Below, piece after piece: positions 1-7,049 of a DNA stretch of 16,051 bases. Location: positions 1-16,051 of the forward strand of contig JALLAP010000233.1 of assembly GCA_036939355.1 (NCBI GenBank), written 5' to 3'. The position numbers and the translations under genes were made by a program. Every line of letters starts with the position of its first letter. The stretch's first letter is position 1. Under the pieces are notes generated by a model. The model searched no databases. It was not told the DNA's origin and saw nothing but the letters and a program-made list of their open reading frames with translations. This stretch comes from Thalassiosira profunda (lineage: Eukaryota; Bacillariophyta; Thalassiosirophyceae; Thalassiosirales; Thalassiosiraceae).

Positions 1-1248
1 ATGGCCTCCAAAGCATTGCCCCGGCTGGCCCTCCGCGCCTCCGCAAGGAGGGCGGCGGCGCCGTGCGCGTCGCTATGGTCCGCATCAGCCCAGACGACGC
101 CGTCGCGGAGCGCTCCTTTGTTGGCACCGTCACAGTGCATCCATCAGTGGAGGTGCACCTCCACCGACGCCCCAGGGCCCCAGAAGAACGTGACCGCCGC
201 AGCAGCGGATCGGCGCCTCGCGGGACGACAAAGGTTTTATAAGAAGGTGGGCGTTGCTCCCTGCGCGCCGCCCACAAAGGAAGATCAAAAGTCTGCATCT
301 GACGGAGGCGTCGCATCTCCCATCTCGGCGGGGGTCGATGGGACGCAGAGCGCCACCGGAGTCCACACGACAATTGCCGATGCTGACCGCTGGTCTTACC
401 TGCTGGACCCGCACGCCTCGTCTTTCTCTTCTTCGTGGCACACCGTGACTTTGGATGGGAGACCGCTGCGCACTCCGTTGGGCCTTCCTTTGACACTTCC
501 CTCCGAAATGCTTGCGCTGGCCGTCGCCTCCGAATGGGACGCCCAAACGAAGTACCTGCAGCCGGCCCAAATGCCCCTGATGACGCTGTGCTGCACGGCC
601 ATCGATCAGGTGGCGTCCGATCCCGCCGCGCACGGGGAGGACGCGCTCCGCTACTTGGCCAACGACACCAGCTGTTACTGGGCCGACCCGGGGGAGGACC
701 GGGTCCTCCACAAACGCCAATCCAAAGCGTGGGAGGGATTGCACGACGAGCTCTCCGCGACTTTGTTGGGATTGCCGCGCGATGTGGGACCGGCCCAGGC
801 GGTGGGGGGCGGGGAGGCGTTGTTGCTGAGCCGCAAATCCAAGGGCAACGCGCGCAGCGGCCTGCCCCACCCGCCCCTTTTGGTGGAGAAGGCGCGACAG
901 TGGGTGGCGTCGCTGGATGCCTGGACGCTCGCGGCGTTTTACAGCGCGTGCGCCGAATCGAAGAGCTTCTTCATTGGGGCGGGATTGATCCACGACGCGT
1001 TGACGGCCGGGGAGGAAACGACGGCGCGGGCCGAGGCGGCGGGAAAGGAGACGGTCCGGTGCGGGAAGTGGGCGGCCGCGGCCGCGAGGGTCGAGGAGGA
1101 GTTCAACATCGAGTGCTGGGGATTGGTCGAGGGCGGGCACGATTACGACCGGCTGAATTGTTCGATCCAGATGCACGCGGCGTCGTTTTTGGCGCGGACG
1201 GTCGCGGCGTCGCGACGGATTCTCCCGGCGAGCGATGTGGTGCAGTAA
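1..1248 (+). CDS. ATPAF2: ATP12-like mitochondrial F1-ATPase assembly chaperone
   Basis: The 415-residue intronless frame opens with ATG at the first base of the window. ATP12 proteins bind the F1 alpha subunit in the mitochondrial matrix before it joins beta. Residues 1 to about 40 are rich in Arg, Ala and Ser with almost no acidic residues, as in a mitochondrial presequence. The conserved core is visible: RFYKKVGV at 78-85, LDGRPLRTP at 151-159, LALAVASEWDAQ near 171-182, MPLMTLCCTAID near 191-202, and EEEFNIECWGLVEGGHDYD near 365-383, which resembles the family's C-terminal signature. Two spacers look lineage specific: a low-complexity stretch at about 91-128 and a basic, Gly-rich stretch at about 268-292. 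Its 3' end converges on the next gene across 159 bases. The family call is confident. The symbol follows the human orthologue and is by homology only. Nothing upstream is visible, so an upstream start or promoter cannot be judged. Confidence 0.92.
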   Translation: MASKALPRLALRASARRAAAPCASLWSASAQTTPSRSAPLLAPSQCIHQWRCTSTDAPGPQKNVTAAAADRRLAGRQRFYKKVGVAPCAPPTKEDQKSASDGGVASPISAGVDGTQSATGVHTTIADADRWSYLLDPHASSFSSSWHTVTLDGRPLRTPLGLPLTLPSEMLALAVASEWDAQTKYLQPAQMPLMTLCCTAIDQVASDPAAHGEDALRYLANDTSCYWADPGEDRVLHKRQSKAWEGLHDELSATLLGLPRDVGPAQAVGGGEALLLSRKSKGNARSGLPHPPLLVEKARQWVASLDAWTLAAFYSACAESKSFFIGAGLIHDALTAGEETTARAEAAGKETVRCGKWAAAAARVEEEFNIECWGLVEGGHDYDRLNCSIQMHAASFLARTVAASRRILPASDVVQ

Positions 1249-1407
1249 GAAAGTGAATGCGCTCTTTATTGCAACAAGTAGTCCTGTGTGTGGATTGTGG
1301 TATTAATATATAATCCTGATCAAATAGAAGACGTGCAACGCTGTTGTGTGACCGTAGTCCCTGAGCTCATCTTCAAATCAGAGGGTTGCTCATATGTTGT
1401 GCGCGTG
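1249..1407. other. Short convergent intergenic spacer
   Basis: This 159-base gap separates the 3' ends of the ATP12-like gene and the small membrane-protein gene. It is clearly more AT-rich than its surroundings, for example around 1300-1330, as expected for 3' untranslated and polyadenylation regions of two converging transcripts. I see no canonical AATAAA signal and no RNA gene. One plus-strand open stretch runs across it into the next gene, but it is a shadow of the minus-strand coding sequence. Confidence 0.5.
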
Positions 1408-1722
1408 TCACCCCTTTGTCCCGCCATCTCTCTTCACCTCGAATATCATGTCGCTCTCCCGCAAATGTGCGCACTCCACGAAGTAGCCAAATATAAAATC
1501 CCCGAGCGTCCCTGCGAATCCTCCGGCGAGCATCGGCCACGGCCCCGGTTTTACAGTTGCCCTTCGTAGGACCGAGTATCCGGCGCCGACGACCACGCCG
1601 CCAGCGCAGAAACGGTATTGGGAGAGCAGACATTGCGTCAGCTTTTCTTTGCGCTCCTCGGGCGTCAGGGATTGCAAATCGAGCTGCGGGCGGGACGACG
1701 ATGGTTGTGCTGGAGGCGTCAT
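1408..1722 (-). CDS. Small two-helix membrane protein, unknown function
   Basis: The 104-residue frame starts at the ATG at 1722. The frame stays open upstream to 1791 but has no ATG there. After a polar N-terminus (residues 1-30) come two Gly-rich hydrophobic stretches at about 37-51 and 61-83, separated by a basic turn, RRATVKPGPWP. Cysteines sit at 31, 39 and 84. The tail is short and charged. This two-helix hairpin with Gly-rich helices recalls small inner-mitochondrial-membrane proteins. The spacing of an early Cys, an Arg, a GPWP turn and a Cys after helix 2 is faintly like OCIA-domain proteins, and the Gly-rich helices are faintly like Mic10. Neither match is good enough to name it. 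It is convergent with the ATP12-like gene and divergent from the BspA-type gene. The hydrophobic pattern and clean ATG suggest a real gene. Confidence 0.6.
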   Translation of the reverse strand: MTPPAQPSSSRPQLDLQSLTPEERKEKLTQCLLSQYRFCAGGVVVGAGYSVLRRATVKPGPWPMLAGGFAGTLGDFIFGYFVECAHLRESDMIFEVKRDGGTKG

Positions 1723-2087
1723 GATTTGTTTAGAGGGTAGGATGTGACATGTGACGCGTGGCGTGGAGCTCAGCTCAATCTGTCCCGTCACTAGGATGCC
1801 GAGGAATCAGGAACGTGGCGCCCTGCCGCTGCGATAGCGGAGAAGGTGAAGGTCGACAGGAGGAGGTGTGCAGCAGCGACAGAGAGGTGAATGTGATAGA
1901 TTGTTGAGAGCGATGAGGAGTGGAAAGTGCAGGCGTTAACTGGTGTTGACCTTGGGTTAGGGTTGGGGTTAGGGTTAGGGTTAGCTTTGGTGGTACTTTT
2001 TACTTTTTCCGCTCCCCTCGCGCCTCCTCCACTGCTGATCTGTCCGTGCCTCCACTGTTCAAGTTGGTGCAGCACCTTGCGAGGACG
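1723..2087. promoter_or_regulatory. Divergent promoter region between two head-to-head genes
   Basis: These 365 bases lie between the start codons of the small membrane protein (minus) and the BspA-type gene (plus), so they must hold both 5' untranslated regions and both promoters. The most visible element is the TTAGGG-like array at 1954-1984, described separately. A pyrimidine-rich patch follows at about 1994-2035, just upstream of the plus-strand gene. I see no convincing TATA box. The minus-strand frame across this stretch reads the telomere-like repeat as an Asn-Pro run and is not a gene. Confidence 0.55.
1954..1984 (+). repeat. Short interstitial TTAGGG-type telomere-like array
   Basis: The stretch reads as about five tandem units of TTAGGG with one TTGGGG variant. 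TTAGGG is the telomere unit reported for diatoms and many other eukaryotes. Only about 31 bases are present and coding genes flank it on both sides, so this is an internal copy and not a chromosome end. It sits inside the divergent promoter region, about 104 bases upstream of the BspA-type start codon, where it could act as a telo-box-like protein-binding site or be a scar of break repair. Confidence 0.8.
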
Positions 2088-4184
2088 ATGAGCACCACCA
2101 GGGCTGCCGCTGCCGCGGAGGCCGCCTCCGGCCCGTCAACCGAGGCGGAGGAGGGCTACGCCACCCCCACCCCTCAATGCGAGCAGCAAGTTGTTGCAAA
2201 GGCACGTCCAACCACAACGCGCCCACGCCCCACCCTCCGCCCCCGCTGGTTCCTCTACACCGGCCAGCCCCCCTCCGACGTGCCGCGGGACGTCGTGCAC
2301 GTCCGCGTCGCCCCCTCCGTCAGGGAAGTGGCCCCCTGGGCCTTCTATCAGCGCAATGTGGCGGAGGTGGACCTTCCGGAGGGATTGGTGGGGATTCGGG
2401 AGTGCGCGTTTTACGGCTGCCACGCCCTCAAGAGGGTCTCCGTTCCCTCCTCTGTGGAGACGATTGGGGTGCAGGCCTTTTGCGATTGCATCCAGCTGGC
2501 GGATGTGGTGCTTCACGAGGGGACGACGACCATTGCCAACTCGGCCTTCCAGAATTGCAAATCCCTGGCGGAAGTATCCATCCCGTCCACAGTGAAGACT
2601 GTCGGCGCCCACGCATTTAGGGACTGCGTCAATCTGGGGGGAATTCAGCTGCGTGAAGGATTGGAACGCATTGAAGAATGTGCATTTGCCTGCTGCAAGC
2701 CGCTGAGATGCATCAAGATTCCGAGCTCTGTCGAAGAGGTAGGAAGGGAGGCGTTCTTGGATTGCACCCAGCTCTTATCAGTAGAGTTGTGCGAGACGCA
2801 TGACCATCGATCGACGATCACAATACACCAATCGGCCTTTCGCTTTTGCTGTTCTCTGAGGAACATAATGATCCCGGCGAATGCGTTGGCGACGCCCGAC
2901 TGCGTATTCGAGGGGTGTTACGACCTGATGCGGCTGTTCGGGACTTCGAAGGGACTCGACGCCATGCTGCGGGAGCGAATGAGTGGCCTCCCGATCCATC
3001 GACTGTGTTACTTCAACTCGTACAGCCCTGCCAGGGTGGCGCAGCGGCTCGTTGAACTGAAGCGGGAATTGTGGGAACGCCGCCGCAGTACTGAACTGAA
3101 TATGTTGGAGCGAAACAGGACCGATTCTTTCTGGATGACCCCCCTGCACGTCTTAGCGTGCTCGACGCAGCAGGACCTGCGGCTTTATCAGTTGCTCGTC
3201 TCCGGGAACTCAGAATTCCTCGTGGCCAAAGATGGGTGGGAATGTACCCCGCTTTTGTATGCAATATGGAACGAGGTGCCAAATGAGATCGTGCAATTCT
3301 TGATCGATCGCCAGAAAGAAGCCTTTCCCGATGCCACGGTGGATTGGGATGCAATGGTCGAGACCCTGTGCCGAGCGGGGGCGCCGCTGGAGCCAATCAA
3401 AATGCTGTTGCAGATCCACCAAGTATCGTTTTCGAACCAGGACATTGATAAGGAAAATTGTGTGCGAGAGATGGCGCTGCGCTGTCTGGTCAGGCGGGAG
3501 CACACTGAGGACTGGGAATCTTTTACGGACGCCTTTACGGAAGACTGGAATGCAACCATGTCGGCCTTTGGTCTCGCACATATGCAACAACCTCCTCCGC
3601 ATGGGCCCCTTTTGCCCCTACCGCAGCTAAGACACATCGATGTGGAATGGAAGCTATTATGTGAGGGGTATGTCAGGCCTCTCATAGGCTGGTGGCGGCC
3701 CGATGGCCTCCTCTCTTCCCTGAAAACGCTTCAATTCTTGGTCAAGTGCCGAGTTGCTGAGCGATACAAAGCAATAGGAATCAAGAGGTGGCGGCTTGGC
3801 TTACGAAGTTTGGTTGTACGAATGTCGGAGATGGACAATGCCCACCTTGAAAATCACTACGCGACAATACTATCCCGGCTTCATACCTACGAGGTAGAAT
3901 TCCGCGAGCTGAAAGGCATCTCATCCTGCATCGAGCTGGCACTCTGGAAACACAAAATCTCTGACGCAGGGGACGCTTTCCCTGACGATACCAGGCAACA
4001 GCTTCGCTTTACTTGTGGATCGGACGTGATTGTTCCTCATGTAATGCAATACATTATTCGAGACGCCGACCAGAACGTGGGCCATGAGGTGGACACGTCA
4101 ATATGGCGTCAGTGGGAGGATCAATATTGTGCTGGCGACGATGCTGACGACCTTTCAGAGATGAGTGTCTCGAGCGTTACATAG
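2088..4184 (+). CDS. BspA-type leucine-rich repeat and ankyrin-like protein
   Basis: The 698-residue intronless frame starts at the ATG at 2088. The frame extends 14 codons upstream, but without an ATG. Residues 1-60 are Ala, Thr and Pro rich. Residues about 91-276 hold LRR_5/BspA-type repeats of about 23 residues, each with an aromatic or Ala-Phe, Cys, Leu pattern and an IPSSV-like turn (for example VSVPSSVETIGVQAF). Residues about 348-407 look like one or two degenerate ankyrin repeats (MTPLHVLA, then TPLLYAIWNEVPNEIVQFLI). The C-terminal part, about 606-656, has ELALWKHKI followed by a basic stretch and CGSDVIVPHVMQYI. I recall the same order of modules in many predicted diatom proteins, usually unnamed. 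No signal peptide or membrane segment is visible, so it is probably intracellular and protein binding; its partner is unknown. The 3' end lies 31 bases from the converging sulfotransferase gene. Confidence 0.88.
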   Translation: MSTTRAAAAAEAASGPSTEAEEGYATPTPQCEQQVVAKARPTTTRPRPTLRPRWFLYTGQPPSDVPRDVVHVRVAPSVREVAPWAFYQRNVAEVDLPEGLVGIRECAFYGCHALKRVSVPSSVETIGVQAFCDCIQLADVVLHEGTTTIANSAFQNCKSLAEVSIPSTVKTVGAHAFRDCVNLGGIQLREGLERIEECAFACCKPLRCIKIPSSVEEVGREAFLDCTQLLSVELCETHDHRSTITIHQSAFRFCCSLRNIMIPANALATPDCVFEGCYDLMRLFGTSKGLDAMLRERMSGLPIHRLCYFNSYSPARVAQRLVELKRELWERRRSTELNMLERNRTDSFWMTPLHVLACSTQQDLRLYQLLVSGNSEFLVAKDGWECTPLLYAIWNEVPNEIVQFLIDRQKEAFPDATVDWDAMVETLCRAGAPLEPIKMLLQIHQVSFSNQDIDKENCVREMALRCLVRREHTEDWESFTDAFTEDWNATMSAFGLAHMQQPPPHGPLLPLPQLRHIDVEWKLLCEGYVRPLIGWWRPDGLLSSLKTLQFLVKCRVAERYKAIGIKRWRLGLRSLVVRMSEMDNAHLENHYATILSRLHTYEVEFRELKGISSCIELALWKHKISDAGDAFPDDTRQQLRFTCGSDVIVPHVMQYIIRDADQNVGHEVDTSIWRQWEDQYCAGDDADDLSEMSVSSVT

Positions 4185-4197
4185 CTTAGCCAGATCT

Positions 4198-4226
4198 CAA
4201 ACTCGTGAGTCCACTTCACGAGTTTG
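4198..4226. terminator. Perfect 11-bp inverted repeat at a convergent 3' junction
   Basis: CAAACTCGTGA at 4198-4208 and its exact reverse complement at 4216-4226 are separated by 7 bases, so either transcript could form an 11-bp hairpin. The right arm overlaps the stop codon and last codons of the minus-strand sulfotransferase gene. The left arm lies 14 bases after the stop of the plus-strand gene. The position suggests a shared 3'-end or transcript-separating element. That role is inferred; only the symmetry is seen. Confidence 0.45.
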
Positions 4227-6624
4227 TCCGAAGATCAACGAAGAACCGATTTTGATTGTCCTTGGTCACCGTATAAAAGTCGTCAAAGTCCACCACGTTC
4301 CGGACGAGATGGCACAGACTGTTGAGCATATCAAACACCGCCATCTCTGCCTCCTTTCTTCTCGCCTCTGCTTCGCACTCTGCAAACGCCCCACAGACCA
4401 TTGCGATACTGTCAAAGTACTCGCCTTCCAGATCGGCCGAACCAATGCTAAAAAGGCGTTTCCAACCGCCCGTAAGATCCATCTTTGTGTGGTAGTATGG
4501 GCAACAGATTGGTTGTGTATCATTTTCCAACAAGAAAGAAGTCATTCTCGCTGGGTGCTCGCCGCACATTGTATCGAGATCGTGGATTGTTGAGAAGTCT
4601 TCGACTGTGAGACTTCTGTTAAAAGTTGTCGATGGTGTGCCGCACTGACACATGCCATCGCTGACAAAGCCCGCAAAGGCATCTCGTTGCTCTATCCGCT
4701 TGGGATGGCAGGCCATCTCGCAAATTGCGACAGCATCCACTGGCGACAAGTGCTTCTCTCCCTGCAAAGCAAACGCACGACTGATGTTCTTTTTGACCAA
4801 CGGAGACTCGTCCGTCAGAAACCAGTAGCCCTTTTCGGCCCAAGGCGGGCAGTAGTCAACGCATTGTCCCTGGGCTGTGCATTGAACCCGCCACGTGCTG
4901 GGCAGTCCTGTCCGGCCGGGATCGCACATCCCGCAGATTATTGTTCTGCCACATCCGTCGTCCCATTCCCCGCATTGTTTGCCCAGCTCCGAGCACGTCT
5001 TGGGCTGACACACGTTGCCATTTCCATCGAGCTTGACAAAAGGCAAGGCACCATCGTCTGCCTGCTTCTCCTCCCTCAATTCCTCCCAACTCGCATACTT
5101 GTAGCAACGCTCCCCTCCGACCATGCGCTCGAATTTGAGCTTGACCGCCTCGAATAGCACCGTGTCAGCCACATCCTTGAAGCTCTTCAAGTGTTCCACG
5201 CCCAACACCTTCTTCTTCTTCGACTTGTGTTTGTTGGAGAATTCGCCCTGCAGAGGCGGATCCCAATACCGATTTCCCTCCGCGTCCAGCTTGCTCATGT
5301 ACAGTCGATGAAACTGACAAATGCTCTCGTTCCAATCGTCCTGCATGCCCACAAAATCCAAGTGTTTCATGACCAGATCGATGGCGCGAGCGAGTGAGTC
5401 CAGCCCGCTCTCCTGCAAATCGCCATCAGCGCAGGATTCCCCGGTCAGCATCCTCGTCTGACAACCTGCTATCCCCGGGAAATTGGCAAAGCACTCGAGC
5501 GGGTTTGTTGTCGTCAATTTGCCATGCAGCTCACAGCGATGTGGGCCAAACCCCTGCGGCACCGATGCCTTGACTAGTTTTTGATACACCTCCGAGAGAA
5601 AGCCGCTCGAGTGTCGTCCGTCGTAGTACGCCGACACGATGCGATCCTCCGGCTGCCGAAAGAACGCCGCCACGGTGATGTTGCGATCTTCCACCTCGCT
5701 CCCCCATTGCTTTAGCAATGTACAGGAGGGAGGTTTGCAGTTCCCACTGTCCGCCTTTCGCTTGTAATGCCTCGACGTTTTGAGCTCACCGTCGTTTATT
5801 GGAGGAGAAAGAGGGACGTGCTGCGTGCCCCCCACCAATCCCAACCGCATCGGTCCCTCGTGATTGCGCGGTATCAGATTTCGCGCCCCGTACACCTCCC
5901 ATGGATACCGCCGCATCAGCGCAAAGTCGAACATGCTGTACGAGTTGTTGGAATAGTTTATGCACGCGTGAGAGTTGATGTTGAGGTCGATGTATCGATC
6001 CGCGGTGGACGCCGCGTAGGACCACAGGGTGGAAATAAAGGACGTCCCTGTCTTGGGAATGTGCAGCCATCGTACCCTTTTGGGTGCATCGGGAAGATGG
6101 TCGTTCCGCGGATCGTCGTTGCGGAGGCACGAGCAGAGGTGCATCCCGCCTGGTCTTGCTGTGACATTGCCCTCGTTGTTGGGCGATGGTGCATCTGCTG
6201 CAATGGACCCTGCTGCGATATTTCCATTGGTGTTTGGGGATGGTGCATCGGCTGCAATGGACGCCGGCCGCTTGTAGCGAGCGGCGGTATCGGACATCAC
6301 GGTCGCCAGCCTATCCGACGGCGGCGACTGCTCCTCCTTCGTCATCGGCTCCGCAAGAGATGGAGGAACCGAGAACGTGACACCCCCCTCGTCGGCATCG
6401 CGGGAAGATGATCTCAGCGTGGTGTACGTCAGTAAAGTTGACACCGCTGCCAACGCAAAAATTAGAGGCAGGGCCGTCACCAGCCGCATCGCAGGCGAGC
6501 GCCGCGGCGCGTGGTGCTCCGGGCGGCTGCCGCCGTCCCCGTAGCCGTTCGCGGCCATGCCGAGGCCACGTGCGGTGTCAAAGCCGACCGAGCGGAGCGC
6601 AGAGGAGAGTAGCCCTATGGCCAT
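4216..6624 (-). CDS. Golgi-type sulfotransferase-like protein with Cys-rich C-terminus
   Basis: This intronless frame codes for 802 residues. Residues about 47-68 form one hydrophobic segment after a basic stretch (HHAPRR), the layout of a type II Golgi membrane protein. A Ser-, Pro- and Asn-rich stem follows, with an 18-residue tandem repeat at 122-157. WLHIPKTGTS at 186-195 matches the 5'-phosphosulfate-binding loop of PAPS-dependent sulfotransferases (Sulfotransfer_2 group), and FFRQPEDRIVSAYYDG at 321-336 matches the 3'-phosphate-binding motif. Residues 539-567 carry a bacterial-looking Cys-Gly signature (TCSELGKQCGEWDDGCG then CGMC). Residues about 597-690 have a spacing of Cys pairs and a GMCQCG motif that resembles a WSC domain. 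Several N-glycosylation sequons are present. The acceptor sugar cannot be told. ATGs at 6558 and 6489 are alternative starts. It diverges from the RNI-type gene and converges on the BspA-type gene. Confidence 0.82.
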   Translation of the reverse strand: MAIGLLSSALRSVGFDTARGLGMAANGYGDGGSRPEHHAPRRSPAMRLVTALPLIFALAAVSTLLTYTTLRSSSRDADEGGVTFSVPPSLAEPMTKEEQSPPSDRLATVMSDTAARYKRPASIAADAPSPNTNGNIAAGSIAADAPSPNNEGNVTARPGGMHLCSCLRNDDPRNDHLPDAPKRVRWLHIPKTGTSFISTLWSYAASTADRYIDLNINSHACINYSNNSYSMFDFALMRRYPWEVYGARNLIPRNHEGPMRLGLVGGTQHVPLSPPINDGELKTSRHYKRKADSGNCKPPSCTLLKQWGSEVEDRNITVAAFFRQPEDRIVSAYYDGRHSSGFLSEVYQKLVKASVPQGFGPHRCELHGKLTTTNPLECFANFPGIAGCQTRMLTGESCADGDLQESGLDSLARAIDLVMKHLDFVGMQDDWNESICQFHRLYMSKLDAEGNRYWDPPLQGEFSNKHKSKKKKVLGVEHLKSFKDVADTVLFEAVKLKFERMVGGERCYKYASWEELREEKQADDGALPFVKLDGNGNVCQPKTCSELGKQCGEWDDGCGRTIICGMCDPGRTGLPSTWRVQCTAQGQCVDYCPPWAEKGYWFLTDESPLVKKNISRAFALQGEKHLSPVDAVAICEMACHPKRIEQRDAFAGFVSDGMCQCGTPSTTFNRSLTVEDFSTIHDLDTMCGEHPARMTSFLLENDTQPICCPYYHTKMDLTGGWKRLFSIGSADLEGEYFDSIAMVCGAFAECEAEARRKEAEMAVFDMLNSLCHLVRNVVDFDDFYTVTKDNQNRFFVDLRTNS
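6154..6261 (-). repeat. Two-copy 54-bp tandem repeat inside the sulfotransferase stem
   Basis: Residues 122-139 and 140-157 of the sulfotransferase-like protein are a tandem pair beginning SIAADAPSPN. In the DNA the shared block recurs exactly 54 bases apart (starts near 6185 and 6239). The repeat falls in the flexible, Asn- and Ser-rich stem between the membrane anchor and the catalytic domain. Copy number there could vary without harming the fold. Confidence 0.8.
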
Positions 6625-7049
6625 TTAGCCATTCCGGGTCGATGTTTTAGCCGTAACGTTCCCGCCACTTTATCTATACTGAGTTCCTACGTATGTAGAC
6701 TGTCAGGCCGGTCCTGAGGCCGGTCCCTGGAATGGTTCTACAGGGCAAAAGCTAGCGGCTAACGGCTAAGTTGATTTAGCCAAAACGGAAAAATACGGTG
6801 TCATTAGCCGCGACTAAGTGGCCTAGGCTAGAGAAAGTACGACGTACGGTAGTAGGTAAGTGTAGTAGCTCAAGAAAGCCGAAAGCCGGCCCCACCACAC
6901 ATGGCAGGCGCCGTCATCAGCATTAGAGGCGGTGGTATTGTGGAGAGAGCGAGCGCTATTGTCGTCTGGAGGTGCCGAGGCGACTCTGGCGGCCGCTGCG
7001 GCGGATACTCTTTTCAGTGATTTTGCGGAGGAAAACGCACACATCAAAC
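6625..7049. promoter_or_regulatory. Divergent promoter region with TTAGCC/GGCTAA cluster
   Basis: These 425 bases separate the start codons of the sulfotransferase-like gene (minus) and the RNI-type gene (plus). TTAGCC or its complement GGCTAA occurs six times in 185 bases: 6625, 6647, 6757, 6764, 6776 and 6804 (first base of each). Two copies form a short hairpin, GGCTAA at 6764-6769 facing TTAGCC at 6776-6781. An outer pair, GCGGCTAA at 6755-6762 and TTAGCCGC at 6804-6811, encloses it. The stretch GCTAACGGCTA at 6758-6768 is close to the plant mitosis-specific activator (MSA) motif bound by Myb factors. Regulation of one or both genes is inferred. Confidence 0.5.
6705..6726 (+). repeat. Tandem AGGCCGGTCC pair in the divergent promoter
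   Basis: AGGCCGGTCC at 6705-6714 is repeated at 6717-6726 after two bases. The core CCGG is itself palindromic. It lies between the two halves of the TTAGCC cluster in the same promoter region, so it may be a paired binding site. No function can be read from it. Confidence 0.5.

Noticed and set aside
130..1176. A 348-codon minus-strand open frame opposite the ATP12-like gene.
   Set aside because: It is Arg- and Pro-rich without domain character and is a by-product of GC-rich codons in the real gene, which has clear ATP12 motifs.
435..1256. A 273-codon plus-strand frame within the ATP12-like gene.
   Set aside because: Gly- and Arg-rich frameshifted reading of the same coding sequence; no recognisable protein pattern.
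1954..1984. A chromosome end.
   Set aside because: Only about 31 bases of repeat with intact genes on both sides.
1791..2075. A minus-strand frame with an Asn-Pro run, like a repeat protein.
   Set aside because: The run is just the TTAGGG-like array translated; the rest has no protein features.
5767..6411. A 214-codon plus-strand frame opposite the sulfotransferase.
   Set aside because: Antisense shadow, Arg-rich, no domain; the minus strand carries clear catalytic motifs.
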